This document shows, in pieces, positions 26,001 through 36,631 of a stretch of 64,000 nt of DNA. Both the position numbers and the translations under genes were made by a program. The DNA comes from Otatea glauca. Lineage: Eukaryota > Streptophyta > Magnoliopsida > Poales > Poaceae. Numbering within the stretch: the first letter of the stretch is position 1; the number at the start of each line of letters is the position of its first letter. Location: positions 2,666,001 to 2,730,000 of the forward strand of contig CM070719.1 in NCBI GenBank assembly GCA_036346275.1, given 5' to 3'. Below the pieces are notes generated by a model. That model had not been told where the DNA came from. It searched no databases and saw nothing but the letters and a program-made list of their open reading frames with translations.

Positions 26001-27253
26001 GATCCGTGCTACGGAGTCGTCGCCGAACCGGACGGTGCCGAGTACCGTCGTGTCCATCCTCGAGAACGCGCCACGATCCGACATATGGTTTGTGGCGCGT
26101 GTCCGTGACCTGTGTTTCGCCTCCGGTCCTTCTCTTCTCCGAGTTGGGCGAACACCTTCGCTCCCAAATCTCGATCCGGGTGCTCGACGCCGCCGCCTCG
26201 GTCGCCATGCTTGTGCTCCTTGTCCCGCCACACCAAAGTGTTCTGCGAGAAAAGAGCACTGCCGATGGTGAGTTCGCCGAGCCCGCTTCGGTGAGTGCGC
26301 GAATTTCGTCGAGACGGGAATGGACGCAGCGCTTTGAGAGCGTAGTGAGGCTTCCGCCTCTTGAACGGTGTGGGCTTGCTCCCGCTGGGCCGAGATCGGC
26401 ATTCACGCCCATGGCCCATCTTCCCGCAGCGGCACTCATCGCCGGTGGGCTTATTTGAATTGACGGCCCACCGGTGACATGTTGCGCTGCGCGCGCAAGG
26501 CCCTCTTCGTCCTCCTCCCGGATGACTGCTCGCCTCGCCCACCACTTGTGTCGCCGCCGAGTGGTTCTCCACCTCGCGCTTCTTCCGACGCGCCCCACTC
26601 CTCCTCCGTGAGGTACCTTCCTCGTCTGTAGTGATGCCGGCACTTCTTCGAACGCCTCCTCCGCTTCCTTCAACCGCCCCGTCAGATCGGCGATCGTCAT
26701 GGTCGACACATCCAACAAGGTCTTGATCGCAATTGCGATCTGCCTGAAACGGGATGGCAGGCCAAGTATCTTGGCGACGATTTCGGCATCCTTGACCTCT
26801 CACCCAAGGTGGCAAGATGTGCCACCATATTGTTCACCAGAGTCACGAAGTCTCGACGGTCTCGCCGTCGTCGAACGAGGCAAGATTGAACTTCCGCCTT
26901 ACCTGCTGTGTTGTCGATTTCTTCACGCGATCGTTCCCGACCCTCATGGTCGCGATCGCGTCCCAGGCCATCTTGGCCGTCTCCATCTTCGCGATCATCG
27001 GCACCATCTCCGGTGGTACCGCGCCGCATAAGGCATCGAGGGCCATCATCTCCTCCTGAGAATCAGCTCCGCCGTCCTTGATGACGTTCCAGAGAGCCCG
27101 CGCCTGCAGCTTTACCTTCATCAGGAGTGCCCAGTTTGAGTAATTGGTCTTGGTAAGGACGGGGTAGCTACTCCCGCCGCCCACTTCACGGATCACCCTC
27201 TGGATCACAATGCCGCTGGCCTCGGTCCTCTCTACCGCCATCTCCTCGGCCAC
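23044..27253 (-). pseudogene. Ty1/copia gag-pol, frameshifted
   Basis: Gag starts at ATG 27253 (YPVLTKTNYSNWALLMKVKL). The signal then shifts frame through a zinc-knuckle-like CRCGKMGHGREC (near 26420) and a protease-side segment (near 26000). The pre-integrase/integrase region has WRWHERFGHVNMATLRKL near 25720 and FGCIMYVRN near 25060. Reverse transcriptase (24267-23656) has MDVKSAFFNGDLQEEVYVEQ and an intact YVDDLV. RNase H ends at 23041-23295 (KFIRSEEQLSDILTKPLG). Several frameshifts separate the domains, so the copy is non-autonomous as assembled. The order PR-IN-RT-RH defines copia. Confidence 0.85.
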
Positions 27254-27283
27254 AGGTCCCTAATTGGGCCTGCCGATACCAAT

Positions 27284-27492
27284 TGTTAGAAACTCGCGAA
27301 CAACGCATGCGTTGCCGTCGAGATCACAGAGCCAATGCACACAAAAGAACTCACGCGAACACTTGAACACGATCTCGATCTTTGGTGCTGCCGAAGTGAC
27401 TGCTTTTCTTTGTATTCGCGTGAGTTCTTTTTGTGTGCATTGGCTCTGTGATCTCGACGGCAACGTGCGCGTTATTCCGCGAGTTTCTAACA
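27284..27492. repeat. Inverted repeat made from copia LTR ends
   Basis: 27284-27417 is a partial minus-strand LTR with its primer site at 27275-27283 (mutated). 27418-27492 is the same LTR end in plus orientation, followed by an intact primer site (ATTGGTATCAGAGC, 27493-27506). Arms of about 75 bp (27284-27358 and 27418-27492) flank a 59-bp spacer. Confidence 0.85.
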
Positions 27493-27513
27493 ATTGGTAT
27501 CAGAGCGCGTCCG

Positions 27514-30020
27514 TGAAAGGACAGGGGATGTCGCCTAGAGGAGGGGGGTGAATAGGCGAATTAAAATATTTAAAACTAAATGCAGCGGAATAAAAAATTT
27601 GCAGCTAAATAAAATCTCCCGAGGGTCTAAGTCCGGAGTGTCCGGGATTTTTATCCGGATACTCAAATATCCGGATCGTCCGGGTTCGAGTCCGATACTC
27701 AGATTGATCCGAGGACTCAGCCGAGTGTCCGGACTTATCTCCTGGATACTCGAAATGTCCGGACTATCCGGTTCGAAGTCCGATACTCGGATTTAAGACC
27801 TCGAAATGAGATTTTAAATCCTGCAATTTTTCAACAATCTACTTGAATACAAAAGATCTAAAAGCTATCAGCACTGGAAAATTGTAGATCCGGAGCCAAA
27901 CACAACAAAAGAGTAGATCGGGCAATTTCAAGATTCAAAATCAAATACTAAAGCATGAGTAAGAAGCAAACTTGGAGACGATGATTTTTCACCCAAGTTC
28001 GGATCCTTGAGGGGATCCTCGTCTCCGTTGAGGCGGCTCGGTCACACTTGAGCCGGGGTCTCTTTCAACCCTCTTCCTCCCGGTGTTGCACAAATGCACT
28101 CGCCGGTCTTCACTCCTTTGATTCCTTCCCTTACGGAGGCGGAACCGGCCTTCACAAACTTCCCACGGCCAACCACACAAAGCTCCGGTGGCTCGTGGCG
28201 ACCTCCTAGCCGCCTAGGAGTCCTCAACCTCCAAGAGTAACAAATGCTCACGAAGAACAAGCTTGGAGATGAAATCAAGTGCTCAAACAACTCAAATCTC
28301 ACTCAACCTAGCACCTCACTCATCAAACTCTTCCCAACCCTTCTCACCAAGGGGATCACTTAGATCTAAGGGTAAAGAGGTGTTTTGGGGGCTCAAGAAC
28401 AAGGGTATAGCACCTCTAATCAATGGGAACACAGCCACTTTGAAGTGGGGAAGAAGGGGGCTTTAAATAGAGGTCCCAAGAAAACTAGCCGTTGGAGACA
28501 ATGGGCACAACCCGAGACTCGGAAAAACCCCGGATACTCGGATTGATGAGAGCAGCCATCGAGGGTGTCAACCCGAATGTCCGGATTGAATATCCGGATA
28601 CTCCGGATTGCACCGCCACCCGACTAAAACGAGCATAACTTTTCACTCCGGACTCGATTTCAGCGATTTTGGACTCTATCAAAAGCTAAGAACGAGGGCT
28701 ACACAACTAACAAGGTCTCACTACCAAAAACTCAAAGGATAAATACAGATATCACAAAGAATCCAAGAGAGACCTACAACCCTCACTTTTCTAGCCACCA
28801 ACACCACTCTCTTTCTAAGATTCACAAGGATGGATCACTTGAGCACTTGACACATCTAAAAGTCATTCGACATCGCATCCCTCTTAATAGTACGGCAATC
28901 CTTAGACTCAAATTAAATCAAAGATAATATAAGTCTAGAAATAGTCACTTGCAGTCTTCTTTCTTAATGTCGATGCATGAAGACTTTCACTATATAATTG
29001 ATGACATCTTCGCCTTGTCCAACTCGACTCGATTCACCTCATGAGACTCTCGTCCTATCAACCTTGACTTGATCATCCTCTCGACGATCTCCACGCCAAG
29101 TCAATCTTTGACTTAGTCCTCGACTCTTGGTGACACTGCTAGTCTTGTTGACCTCGGCTTAATGATCATCCTCCAAGATACCTTGGTCATCATACACGAC
29201 GGGACCTAATTCTTTCCAAACTACTCATGAAAGACATTAGTCCCAAAAGCTCAATAGATATGAACAAGTTGATATTTGTGAGCAATTGATTACAACAAGT
29301 GTTTCATAGGAAGAAGCACAATATAACTGGAAACACTTGACATAAGAAATGTTCTCTACTAAGTACATCATGATGAATGTGTAATTGATCTATATGCACT
29401 AGAGAGATAATTGCCAATATGACGAATCAATTAAATCATGGCAAGGATCACAGTCTTTACTTAAATGAAGCACATGATAGAATATACACGAATTGTACAT
29501 GTGCAAATAATATTTGGAATAAGAGTAAATATGTGATCCAACACTAGATAAACTTCACTAAGAGAATTGCATGAGAAGATATACAAATAAAGCATGCATG
29601 CACCAAATCAATCTATAGCAATATGAAGTTTAACTCTAGTTAATACATGCATACTATAATGAACTCAAGTGAATATATATGCACAAATAAATATGACATG
29701 AACCAATGTGCATATATAAAATCAACATGCTACTTGGAGTTCACTATGCATTTGCACGAAAGGAATGCAATAACAAATATAGAATAGATACCAAAATTGC
29801 ATACCTTATCTTTGCTTAACCTTCCTATTTGATTTTCCTCTAAAAGATGAGACTGATACTCAACTAGGCAATAACATGTTAGTCTCATAGCAATATAATC
29901 ATATTAGAGGTTTGTCATTTGCTAAGCACTAAGTTAAGCATTTACTTAATTGCATAGATTTTCATTATGAGTGTTTGTCATTAATCACCAAAATAACATA
30001 AGTGCCTAGATGCACTTTCA
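27514..30020 (-). mobile_element. Solo LTR of SIRE/Maximus type, 2,507 bp
   Basis: The sequence is bounded by TGAAAG and CTTTCA, with a perfect 5-bp duplication GTCCG at 27509-27513 and 30021-30025. On the minus strand it starts TGAAAGTGCATCTAGGC, with GTGATTAATGACAA soon after, and ends with ATTCACC...TCTAGGCGACATCC near 27530. Both are familiar ends of grass SIRE-type LTRs. There is no coding sequence. A single LTR with target duplication implies recombination between the two LTRs of a former element. It sits inside the inverted duplication of the copia element. Confidence 0.8.
27618..28620. repeat. Dispersed GTCCGGA / CCGGATACTCGGA motif repeats
   Basis: Short words of the type TCCGGATACTC and TGTCCGGACT recur in 27618-27800 and again in 28500-28620 inside the solo LTR. 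This is a cluster of imperfect palindromic CCGGA units, not a regular tandem array. Confidence 0.55.
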
Positions 30021-30025
30021 GTCCG

Positions 30026-30202
30026 ATTAGGGACTTGTGGCCGAGGAGATGACGGCAGAGAGGACCGAGGCCAGCGGCGTTGTGATCCGCAGGGTGATCC
30101 GTGAGGTTGCGCGGATCACCCTCCGATCACAACGCCGCCGCCTCGGCCCTCTCGCCGCCATCTCCTCGCCACATCCCTAATCTGACGCGCCTCGATACCA
30201 AT
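30026..30202. repeat. Palindrome of copia 5'-leader/gag start
   Basis: 30026-30110 reads the leader and gag start in plus orientation (GAGGAGATGACGGCAGAGAG). 30113-30200 reads the same segment in minus orientation, back to the primer site at about 30190-30202. The arms are about 80 bp with almost no spacer and several mismatches and small gaps. Confidence 0.8.
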
Positions 30203-30480
30203 TGTTAGAAACTCGCGGAACAACGCGCACGTTGCCGTCAAGATCACAGAGCCAATGCACACAAAAAGAACTCATGCGAGCACTTGAACACGATCTCGAT
30301 CTTTGGTGCTGCCGAAGTGACTGCTTTTCTTTGTATTCCTTTGCTTAAATAGACAATAGTATGGAAACTAAAATTAGACCGTTAGAGGCCGATCGCACAA
30401 TGGTCACTAGTCTAAATTTGGCTAACCAACCTAAGGAAAGCGTAACGCCTAATTGAAGTACGCGAGAATTATTTCCATCA
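30203..30480 (-). repeat. Full-length copia 5' LTR (278 bp)
   Basis: On the minus strand it runs TGATGGAAATAATTC...GTTTCTAACA. It matches the reconstructed 3' LTR in length exactly. A TATA-like CTATTTAAGC is present near 30350. Confidence 0.9.
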
Positions 30481-32400
30481 GCGGCAATCCTCGCCATCCT
30501 CCTTCTCATCGCCTTCCTCTGCCACCGGCGCCGAGATGGCCCCACCTCACCCCAAGCCTGCGCCATGGTGGTGCCAGGTCTCTCAAGCATCGCGCGCACC
30601 AGCCGATGGCAGGTGGCTGTTCGCTAGCACCCGCTGCCATTCGAGCCACCGTTCCAGCAGCCGATTGAGGTCATCAAGGCGAATCAGAAGGACCTCCTTA
30701 TCCTGGTCGATTCCGCAAGGACGAGCGCCGAGACGGCGACGAGTAGCGGCGAGAGTGTGCTCGACGAGATCACCGATTGCAGCTGTTCAAGTTAGCATAT
30801 GGTGTACAGAAACCCAACCATTGATTTGCGCTAAAACAGCTTATTGTTACAAAAATTAGGTTGGGGATTTAGCAGAGGATGAGTCTGGGTGGATTTGCCA
30901 GATCTTTTGGTTTGCGGATTTCAAGCAAAAGAAGATGGTGTTTATTGCTTAGATTAGTATTGGAGTTTGAATTTTGGTTTTTTTTTGCATGTAAGTGTCT
31001 TGATTTATGAATGGGTAGAGATTTGTTACGAACAAACAACCTGATCAAGATATTGCGACGAGACTGGGAGTTGAGAATTTGGGCTAGGATGAGAATTAGG
31101 GGATAAATAGAGAAAGGAATTCGGGGTTGTTCTTCTCGATTCAATCCTCTCAGATGGTCTCAGATGCTCTTTTATCAGCATTAGGCAATCCTCTACTTCC
31201 ACCACAAGTCCACAACCCGCTGACCACCGTGGCTCATAAACCAACCCAATCCAGCACATGGTAGAGAAGAATCAGGTCTGTGACAAGATTTGGCATTTCT
31301 TTGCTTCCACTATAAGAAGAAATAATTCATTTGATTTCTGTAGGTATTTTTTGCTACCCAATTTTTCTGTTTGATCCATATATTTTCTGGCTGCAGTCAA
31401 AAGAAGGACAAACCATGAAACTGGTATCACAAAAGTGGGTGATTCAATCATTTCTTTTGCCAACACACTACATCCCCTGTAAGTTTTGTGCTCAAATTTT
31501 TGCTGTGTTTGCTATGGTTCTACCGCTATTATGGAAAGCCCTAATAATCAGAAATAACTATGTTACTAAAAAAATCCCCATTGTTCTGTGATGATTGCTC
31601 AAAATCTTGTCATGTATTAATCGTGATCTATATCAAAGAATGGCCGCTGATTCTCTACATGGGATACCATGGGGAATGGTTTCCTATTATACTGAGCACC
31701 ATCTTTATGTTATGTTCTCAAGGTAGATTATCAACAAAACTTTGTTTCTGTTGAGAAACTTGGACAATAATGTTCTCAATGCCTACTTTTCATTATTGGC
31801 ATTGATGCACTATGTAGTCCCAATTTTCTTCAAACATCTTTTCTGCAGATGAGCCTTTGCTGCCTTTTTGAGGGGGATCCATGGATCAAATGGTATAATC
31901 CTTCTTTTGCAGGTGTTGTCACTTGCTCCAGTGTGGGGAGATGTGACGATCCAAGAGAGTAGCAATCATCATGCATGGCAAAGGAAAGACAAGGAACTAT
32001 CAACAACGGCAATCACATAGATCAATAGCGATGTTGTGGTGATACTAATGGTATTTACTTTCTTGCTAGGTTTGCATCATTCGTGATAACAAGGAGCTGC
32101 TGTCGTATAAGTGTGTTTTGGTCATAGATCAGAGTCCAGATTATTAGAATTTGTTTCTCACACCATAACTCTGATTATACAGTAGCGAGTTGATACTAAG
32201 GCTCCTCTGTCAATTCTGATCATATAAGGGGCGCAATATAATGGATCCTCAGTTCAGGTTTGACAAAGTTTGTACATGTATAAATAGTAGACACGCTTTG
32301 TTATCTCAGTAATAATATTTTAGTACACATAAAACTCAATATTTCAGTACACATAAAACTCAACTGGTTGATTTTTTTTTTCAGAGGTACAAGGACGCAT
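30481..32400. other. Intergenic region with possible gene remnants
   Basis: Next to the LTR, the plus strand reads a hydrophobic stretch followed by basic residues (AILAILLLIAFLCHRRR, about 30484-30534), like a membrane span, but the frame closes at 30625. A later frame, KANQKDLLILVDSARTS (about 30675-30725), is unassigned. ATG 31154 opens MVSDALLSALGNPLLPP and closes after about 36 codons. No family is recognised. These may be fragments of a gene broken by the 11-30 kb transposon block. Confidence 0.25.
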
Positions 32401-32403
32401 ATA

Positions 32404-32632
32404 GGCCCTGTTTGGCATAGCTCCAGATCCCAGCTCCACCTTAGATCTGAAGTTTGTAGGTTAAAATAAAGTGAATTAAGTTTATATTTTTAGTCTAAAA
32501 TGTAAATAAGATGACCCACCTAAACACTCTTAATGTGCCCACAGCTCCAGCTCTATAAATTTCTAGAGTTAGGAATACGCTGCTCCATCAACTCCACGGA
32601 TTTTGGTGAAGTTGGAGCTGTGCCAAACACTC
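32404..32632 (+). mobile_element. PIF/Tourist-type MITE, copy 1
   Basis: Starts GGCCCTGTTTGGCATAGCTC and ends GGAGCTGTGCCAAACACTCCC, flanked by ATA on both sides. The interior (TTTATATTTTTAGTCTAAAA, AAGATGACC) is shared with the copy at 34408-34634. Ends resemble the larger Harbinger element at 8656-11264. Confidence 0.75.
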
Positions 32633-32639
32633 CCATAAT

Positions 32640-33740
32640 CTATGCATGCACACCACACTATACTCACGCCATGCATGCACGCCACCCACACACGCCACCC
32701 ACCACACTCATGGACATACAAGCATGCGTGTCTGTTATACACGCTAAGAAAGTGATCGAAGATTTCAAGACCTCTATAGTGCGGAAACGCACTGTTCCAC
32801 TAAACGTGTGTGCACTTATTCTTAAATTTTATTTGGGCGAAACCCGCTAGTTCGATTGAACACGCGACCGGCCGGGAGTTCACTGACTCCCTAGCCAACA
32901 GAGCAAGCGTCTGCAATAAGCAATTGGGTTTCCATTGTTACACCCCAAAAAAACTTCTCGAAATAGCTAATTTATATGGATACACAAGACTGAAGTGACT
33001 TGTAGCAAGGCTCGAGTAGGAGGACGTTGAAGAGTATTTCGGAATCTCATGGGTGTCTGGTTCGAAGAACCGGACTGTGAGCCACTCCGAACCTTGCTTG
33101 GTTTGGGAAATTCAATGAATCACCTTATCTCCGATATTAAAATAAACTGGGATTCTAACTCCTGTCATTCGCCAACGTTGTCCAAAAACTTTTTCAGTCC
33201 AAGAAGTGAAAGACTTTTGAATCCGAATCAAAAGTTATTGAATTTGAAAACAAAAGTTTTCCTATTTTTGCTGCCATGCACAGCAGCAGCGGCCATGGCC
33301 CTTCCAATTAGAGATTCACAAGATAGCCCTGCCTCAATAAAACAGCACAAACATGAGGAGGCGTCATCAATCACCTGATGATCAATAAATAATATTATGA
33401 AAATTTAGACATCCAATGCATCTCCTTCAACACCAAGACCTATCTGTTTACCATTACAAGCTCATGCGTGGACCGTCACGGATAGTCAGATCAAACATAA
33501 TAATAGTACTGACGGTCAGTACAGACACAGCAGCCGTGGCAAAAGAAGACCAAAAAGGGAAACCAAGATATACACACCAAGCTAACTAGATAGCCTTTGC
33601 ATCATCTATCCGTCCATGCTACAGCACAGAAGACCAAGCCTAGCCTAAAATCCTTCCTGCCCAGCCCATCTCACCAAATCAAAGCAAAAGATTTCACCCT
33701 GCTGTACTTGATCTGCTTTTCCCATACAGTGTCATTCTTC
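32640..33740. other. Intergenic DNA 3' of HCF106
   Basis: 32640-32710 has GCATGCACACCAC-type repeats. 32840-33040 looks like a fragment of repetitive DNA with no recognised coding. 33590-33740 probably includes the HCF106 3' UTR. No gene is seen. Confidence 0.3.
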
Positions 33741-33751
33741 ACTACTATGCT

Positions 33752-36000
33752 TCATCTCTCGGCTTCCGCCTTCTCAGAATTGCTTGGATTGGACTCGATC
33801 ATCGCAGCACCAGGGCCATCATTCCCTCCTGATAAAGCAGCCTCGTTACTTTGAGACGTTGATGCTGCTTCTGAAATATGACAGCCCAGCCAAGTTAGCT
33901 TGTAAACGCTTTCCTTTATCTTTTTTTAATTATTAAATTGTTGTTTCTTTTTAAAATCCCCAGATTGATCACAAGGTCATAATAACTTGGCAAAAACACA
34001 AAGCGTGAGTTTTCCACAATTTTCAAAATGTCATAAATTCATAAGGGTTTCTGCAGAATTGATCTTAATGATACTGAAGCATGTAACTATCAAGAATTTG
34101 AATGATTAAATTGCCAGACCTTGCTGTTGTGATGGGGGAGATTGTTGCGTATTCCAAGCAGCAGACGCGGATGCAGCCAACTGTTCTTCAGTTACCTTCA
34201 TGAGTTCTTCGCTGGTGTAAGGCGTGGTTTCAGGCTTGCCATCTGAAAGCAGAGATGAATAGCAATGAGCCAGTGTCACAGCATCTAAATATCAATGACA
34301 CCAGTAGACTTCACTGGTGCAAATCCATCTTTTGAGCTGAGTAAGTGGCTGCGAAAAAAAGATTTAACATTTTTCTTGGGACAAGATTCAGAGCGAGGAG
34401 CCTTAGGGCATGTTTGGTACGGCTCTAACTCCAACAGATTCATGGATCTGATGGAGCTGAGTATTTGTAGCTCCACAGATCCGTGAAGCTGAATCTGTGG
34501 ATATATTAAGAATGTTTAGGTAGGTCATCTTATTTAATTTTAGACTAAAAATATAAAGTTAATTCTATTTATTTTAGCCTACAAGATTCAGATCTAAGGT
34601 AGAACCAAAATCTAGAGCTCTACCAAACAGGGCCTTAATCTCGAATCATGGAAGAATTCATACTCGAACAGGTAAACGAAGCAAATGGTAAACGAATGAA
34701 CAAAACAGAGCTTGCCAATAACAACCGCTGGCATCAGAAAACAGCATATGGGATATTTATGGTGTTTGACTGACAGTCTGACATGCATGATTTTCTAATA
34801 TGGACTTCAAGACAGCTAGACAAGTGCTTTAAACTAAATTGGGCATGATTTCATTAAAAGAACATTAGAGTAGTGAAATCAACTAACTCGGGTCAACAGC
34901 AGGTTGTTCGCTGTTATTCATGGTTGTGGGCCTATAATTCGTGGATGGAGGAACCTCATCAAGTCCAATTTCTCGTTCAAGGGTGCTCCTGAACTCCCTT
35001 GATACATCCTAAGTGCAGAAAACTGTATTACAATACATAACAGAATACAGAATCATACAATCACATTGCAGCAAGTAAACCACGAATGAACCTGGAGCTC
35101 TCTTATGGTTGGCTGGAAGGCACGCAAAGTCTTCCCCAAATTCCTGGCTACCTGCAAACAAGTAAGCAAATGAGACCTAACCTAGTAACCTACTAACGGT
35201 TTTTGTTCTAGCAATGCAAGCAAAACCTGGTTTTTACTTTTTAGTACTGCTAACTTGACCTGATAATTTGGCAGGGAATACATGCGAACGTTTATTCTCA
35301 AGTAAAAGAAAGCAGAGAGAACACATACGGAAAATATAAACTCAAGAAAAAACATACAGAATAGAACGTATTTCCATTTTATTGCCGATAGTGCAAGCAA
35401 ATCCTTTGCGGTTAAGAAATTATAGGCGCTGAAAACAATGGCGATAATGCTGAGTTTAGCGAATAATTACTTAGAAGAAGAAGAAGAAGAAGAACAGAAA
35501 GATGGCGAGCCTTGTCGAGGAAGGTTTACTACCTCTGCTAGACCCTTGGGGCCAAAAACCAGCAAAGCAACCACTCCAATGACCAGGGCTTCGGGAGCTC
35601 CAACACCAAATAAAGAAGCGTAAAAACCATCTCTGCGACTTATTCTTTTGTACTCTGCATTTAAGATGCAAAAGAAAAGGCTCGAGTATGACGATGACAC
35701 AGTACGAAAACAGATAAGTTAATCACAGTAAAGGAAATAACAAATCTTTAATCTTCTAGGTTTCATACAGCTACTTAAGGCTGGCTGGTAGATAGCTAGT
35801 TATAGTTTTTGCGCCAGTTACCAAACAGCAGCGGCCATCCGTCCTCCCCGGCCGCCGGTCCTGCGGGCGGATGCTTGACAGATGGCCCAGAAGCCGAGAC
35901 TGGGGGAGTGGGTCGGCCTCAACGGCGCGCTCCTGATGCGCCGCCCTGCCCAAAGCCACCGCAAGATACCAAGCTCCGGAGTGACGGCATCGGATTTAGT

Positions 36001-36035
<35 letters not shown>

Positions 36036-36306
36036 TCTCGCTCACCAAAGAGACAGAATACGGAAATCATTCAAGCAAGCTACGAGGAAAGGAAATCTTA
36101 CCAAAACAACAAGAAGAGGAAATCGTCCGAGTCCCCACGCCAGTAGCCCAGCAGAGGAGGAGGGGAGGGGGAGGACGGCGGCGGCGGCGGCTACGAGAGA
36201 AGAACTGGAGGCGGCGTGCCGGAAGGAGGGGGAGGGTCGCCTGCCAGAGAGGAGCGCCGGAGTGGCACACTCGGGACGAGAGGAGGAACAAGCTGGACGA
36301 CGACAT
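33752..36306 (-). CDS. HCF106: HCF106/TatB, thylakoid twin-arginine translocase subunit
   Basis: Seen: six exons on the minus strand, 36306-36102, 35654-35533, 35151-35092, 35008-34888, 34242-34120 and 33870-33752. Phases agree throughout and give 249 aa (maize HCF106 is about this size). Residues 1 to about 80 are a Ser/Arg-rich transit peptide. The single membrane span is near 88-102 (GAPEALVIGVVALLVFGP), with the conserved Glu90 and the FGP hinge at 102-104. The amphipathic helix follows (KGLAEVARNLGKTLRAFQPT). The tail DVSREFRSTLEREIGLDEV and YTSEELMKVTEEQ matches grass HCF106. Family knowledge: with cpTatC it forms the receptor for twin-arginine precursors in the thylakoid membrane. The transit exon is the least conserved part, so ATG 36306 is a probable, not proven, start. 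Confidence 0.95.
34408..34634 (-). mobile_element. PIF/Tourist-type MITE, copy 2, in an HCF106 intron
   Basis: On the minus strand it reads GGCCCTGTTTGGTAGAGCTC and ends with ...GTACCAAACATGCCC. It is flanked by TTA on both sides (34405-34407 and 34635-34637). It is related to 32404-32632 but in opposite orientation, and lies in the intron between exons 4 and 5 of HCF106. Confidence 0.8.
36001..36034 (+). repeat. (CT)11(CG)6 microsatellite
   Basis: A pure CT run followed by a CG run inside HCF106 intron 1, about 70 bp from the exon 1 donor. On the gene's strand it reads CG then GA repeats. Confidence 0.9.
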
Positions 36307-36369
36307 TGCAGTTGCAGGTTGGGGACGAGGGAGGATTCCCCACAGGTTCGGGATAGGGTTGCATTTTAG

Positions 36370-36540
36370 GGATAGACCTGTTCGGGCCGGGTCTGAAAAA
36401 GCCCGGCCTTCGAAGGCCAAGCCCGAGCCCTGCTGGAAGCCCGACATTTCTTCATTCTTTAAGCCCGGACCGGGCAAAAAAAAAGCAGCCCGAATCCAGA
36501 AGCGTCACAGATTATCTTATACGAAGAATCTGACAGACAT
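36370..36540. repeat. hAT-like terminal fragment
   Basis: TAGACCTGTTCGGGCCGGG with repeated GCCCGGCC/AAGCCCG words resembles the ends of hAT-type elements that begin AGACCTGTTCGGGC. No second end or duplication is found. It lies in the HCF106 promoter side. Confidence 0.3.
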
Positions 36541-36631
36541 CAAAAACTAAAACGCTACAAATTGCACGGATTGAATCTCTGATACTTAGAGAGGCATGCG
36601 GATCTACGATGATTCCTAGCTCGATAACTAG

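Larger units (their letters stand above)
11378..30480 (-). mobile_element. Compound minus-strand Ty1/copia element with two nested insertions
   Basis: The LTR is TGATGGAAATAATTC...GAGTTTCTAACA on the minus strand. The full 5' LTR copy at 30203-30480 is 278 bp. The 3' LTR is split by a gypsy insertion into 11378-11538 and 22922-23043; removing the insertion and one GTATG gives 278 bp. Flanks are GCGAC (11373-11377) and GCGGC (30481-30485), a 4/5 match suggesting a decayed duplication. The internal region 23044-27283 reads gag to RNase H. Between 27284 and 30202 the 5' end is duplicated in inverted form and holds a solo LTR. Confidence 0.8.

Noticed and set aside
26006..26458. 150-codon plus-strand frame
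   Set aside because: It is antisense to the copia gag/protease part in GC-rich DNA.
35809..36550. Overlapping plus-strand frames of 186 and 222 codons
   Set aside because: They run through a CT/CG microsatellite and are antisense to HCF106 exon 1 and intron 1; no domain found.
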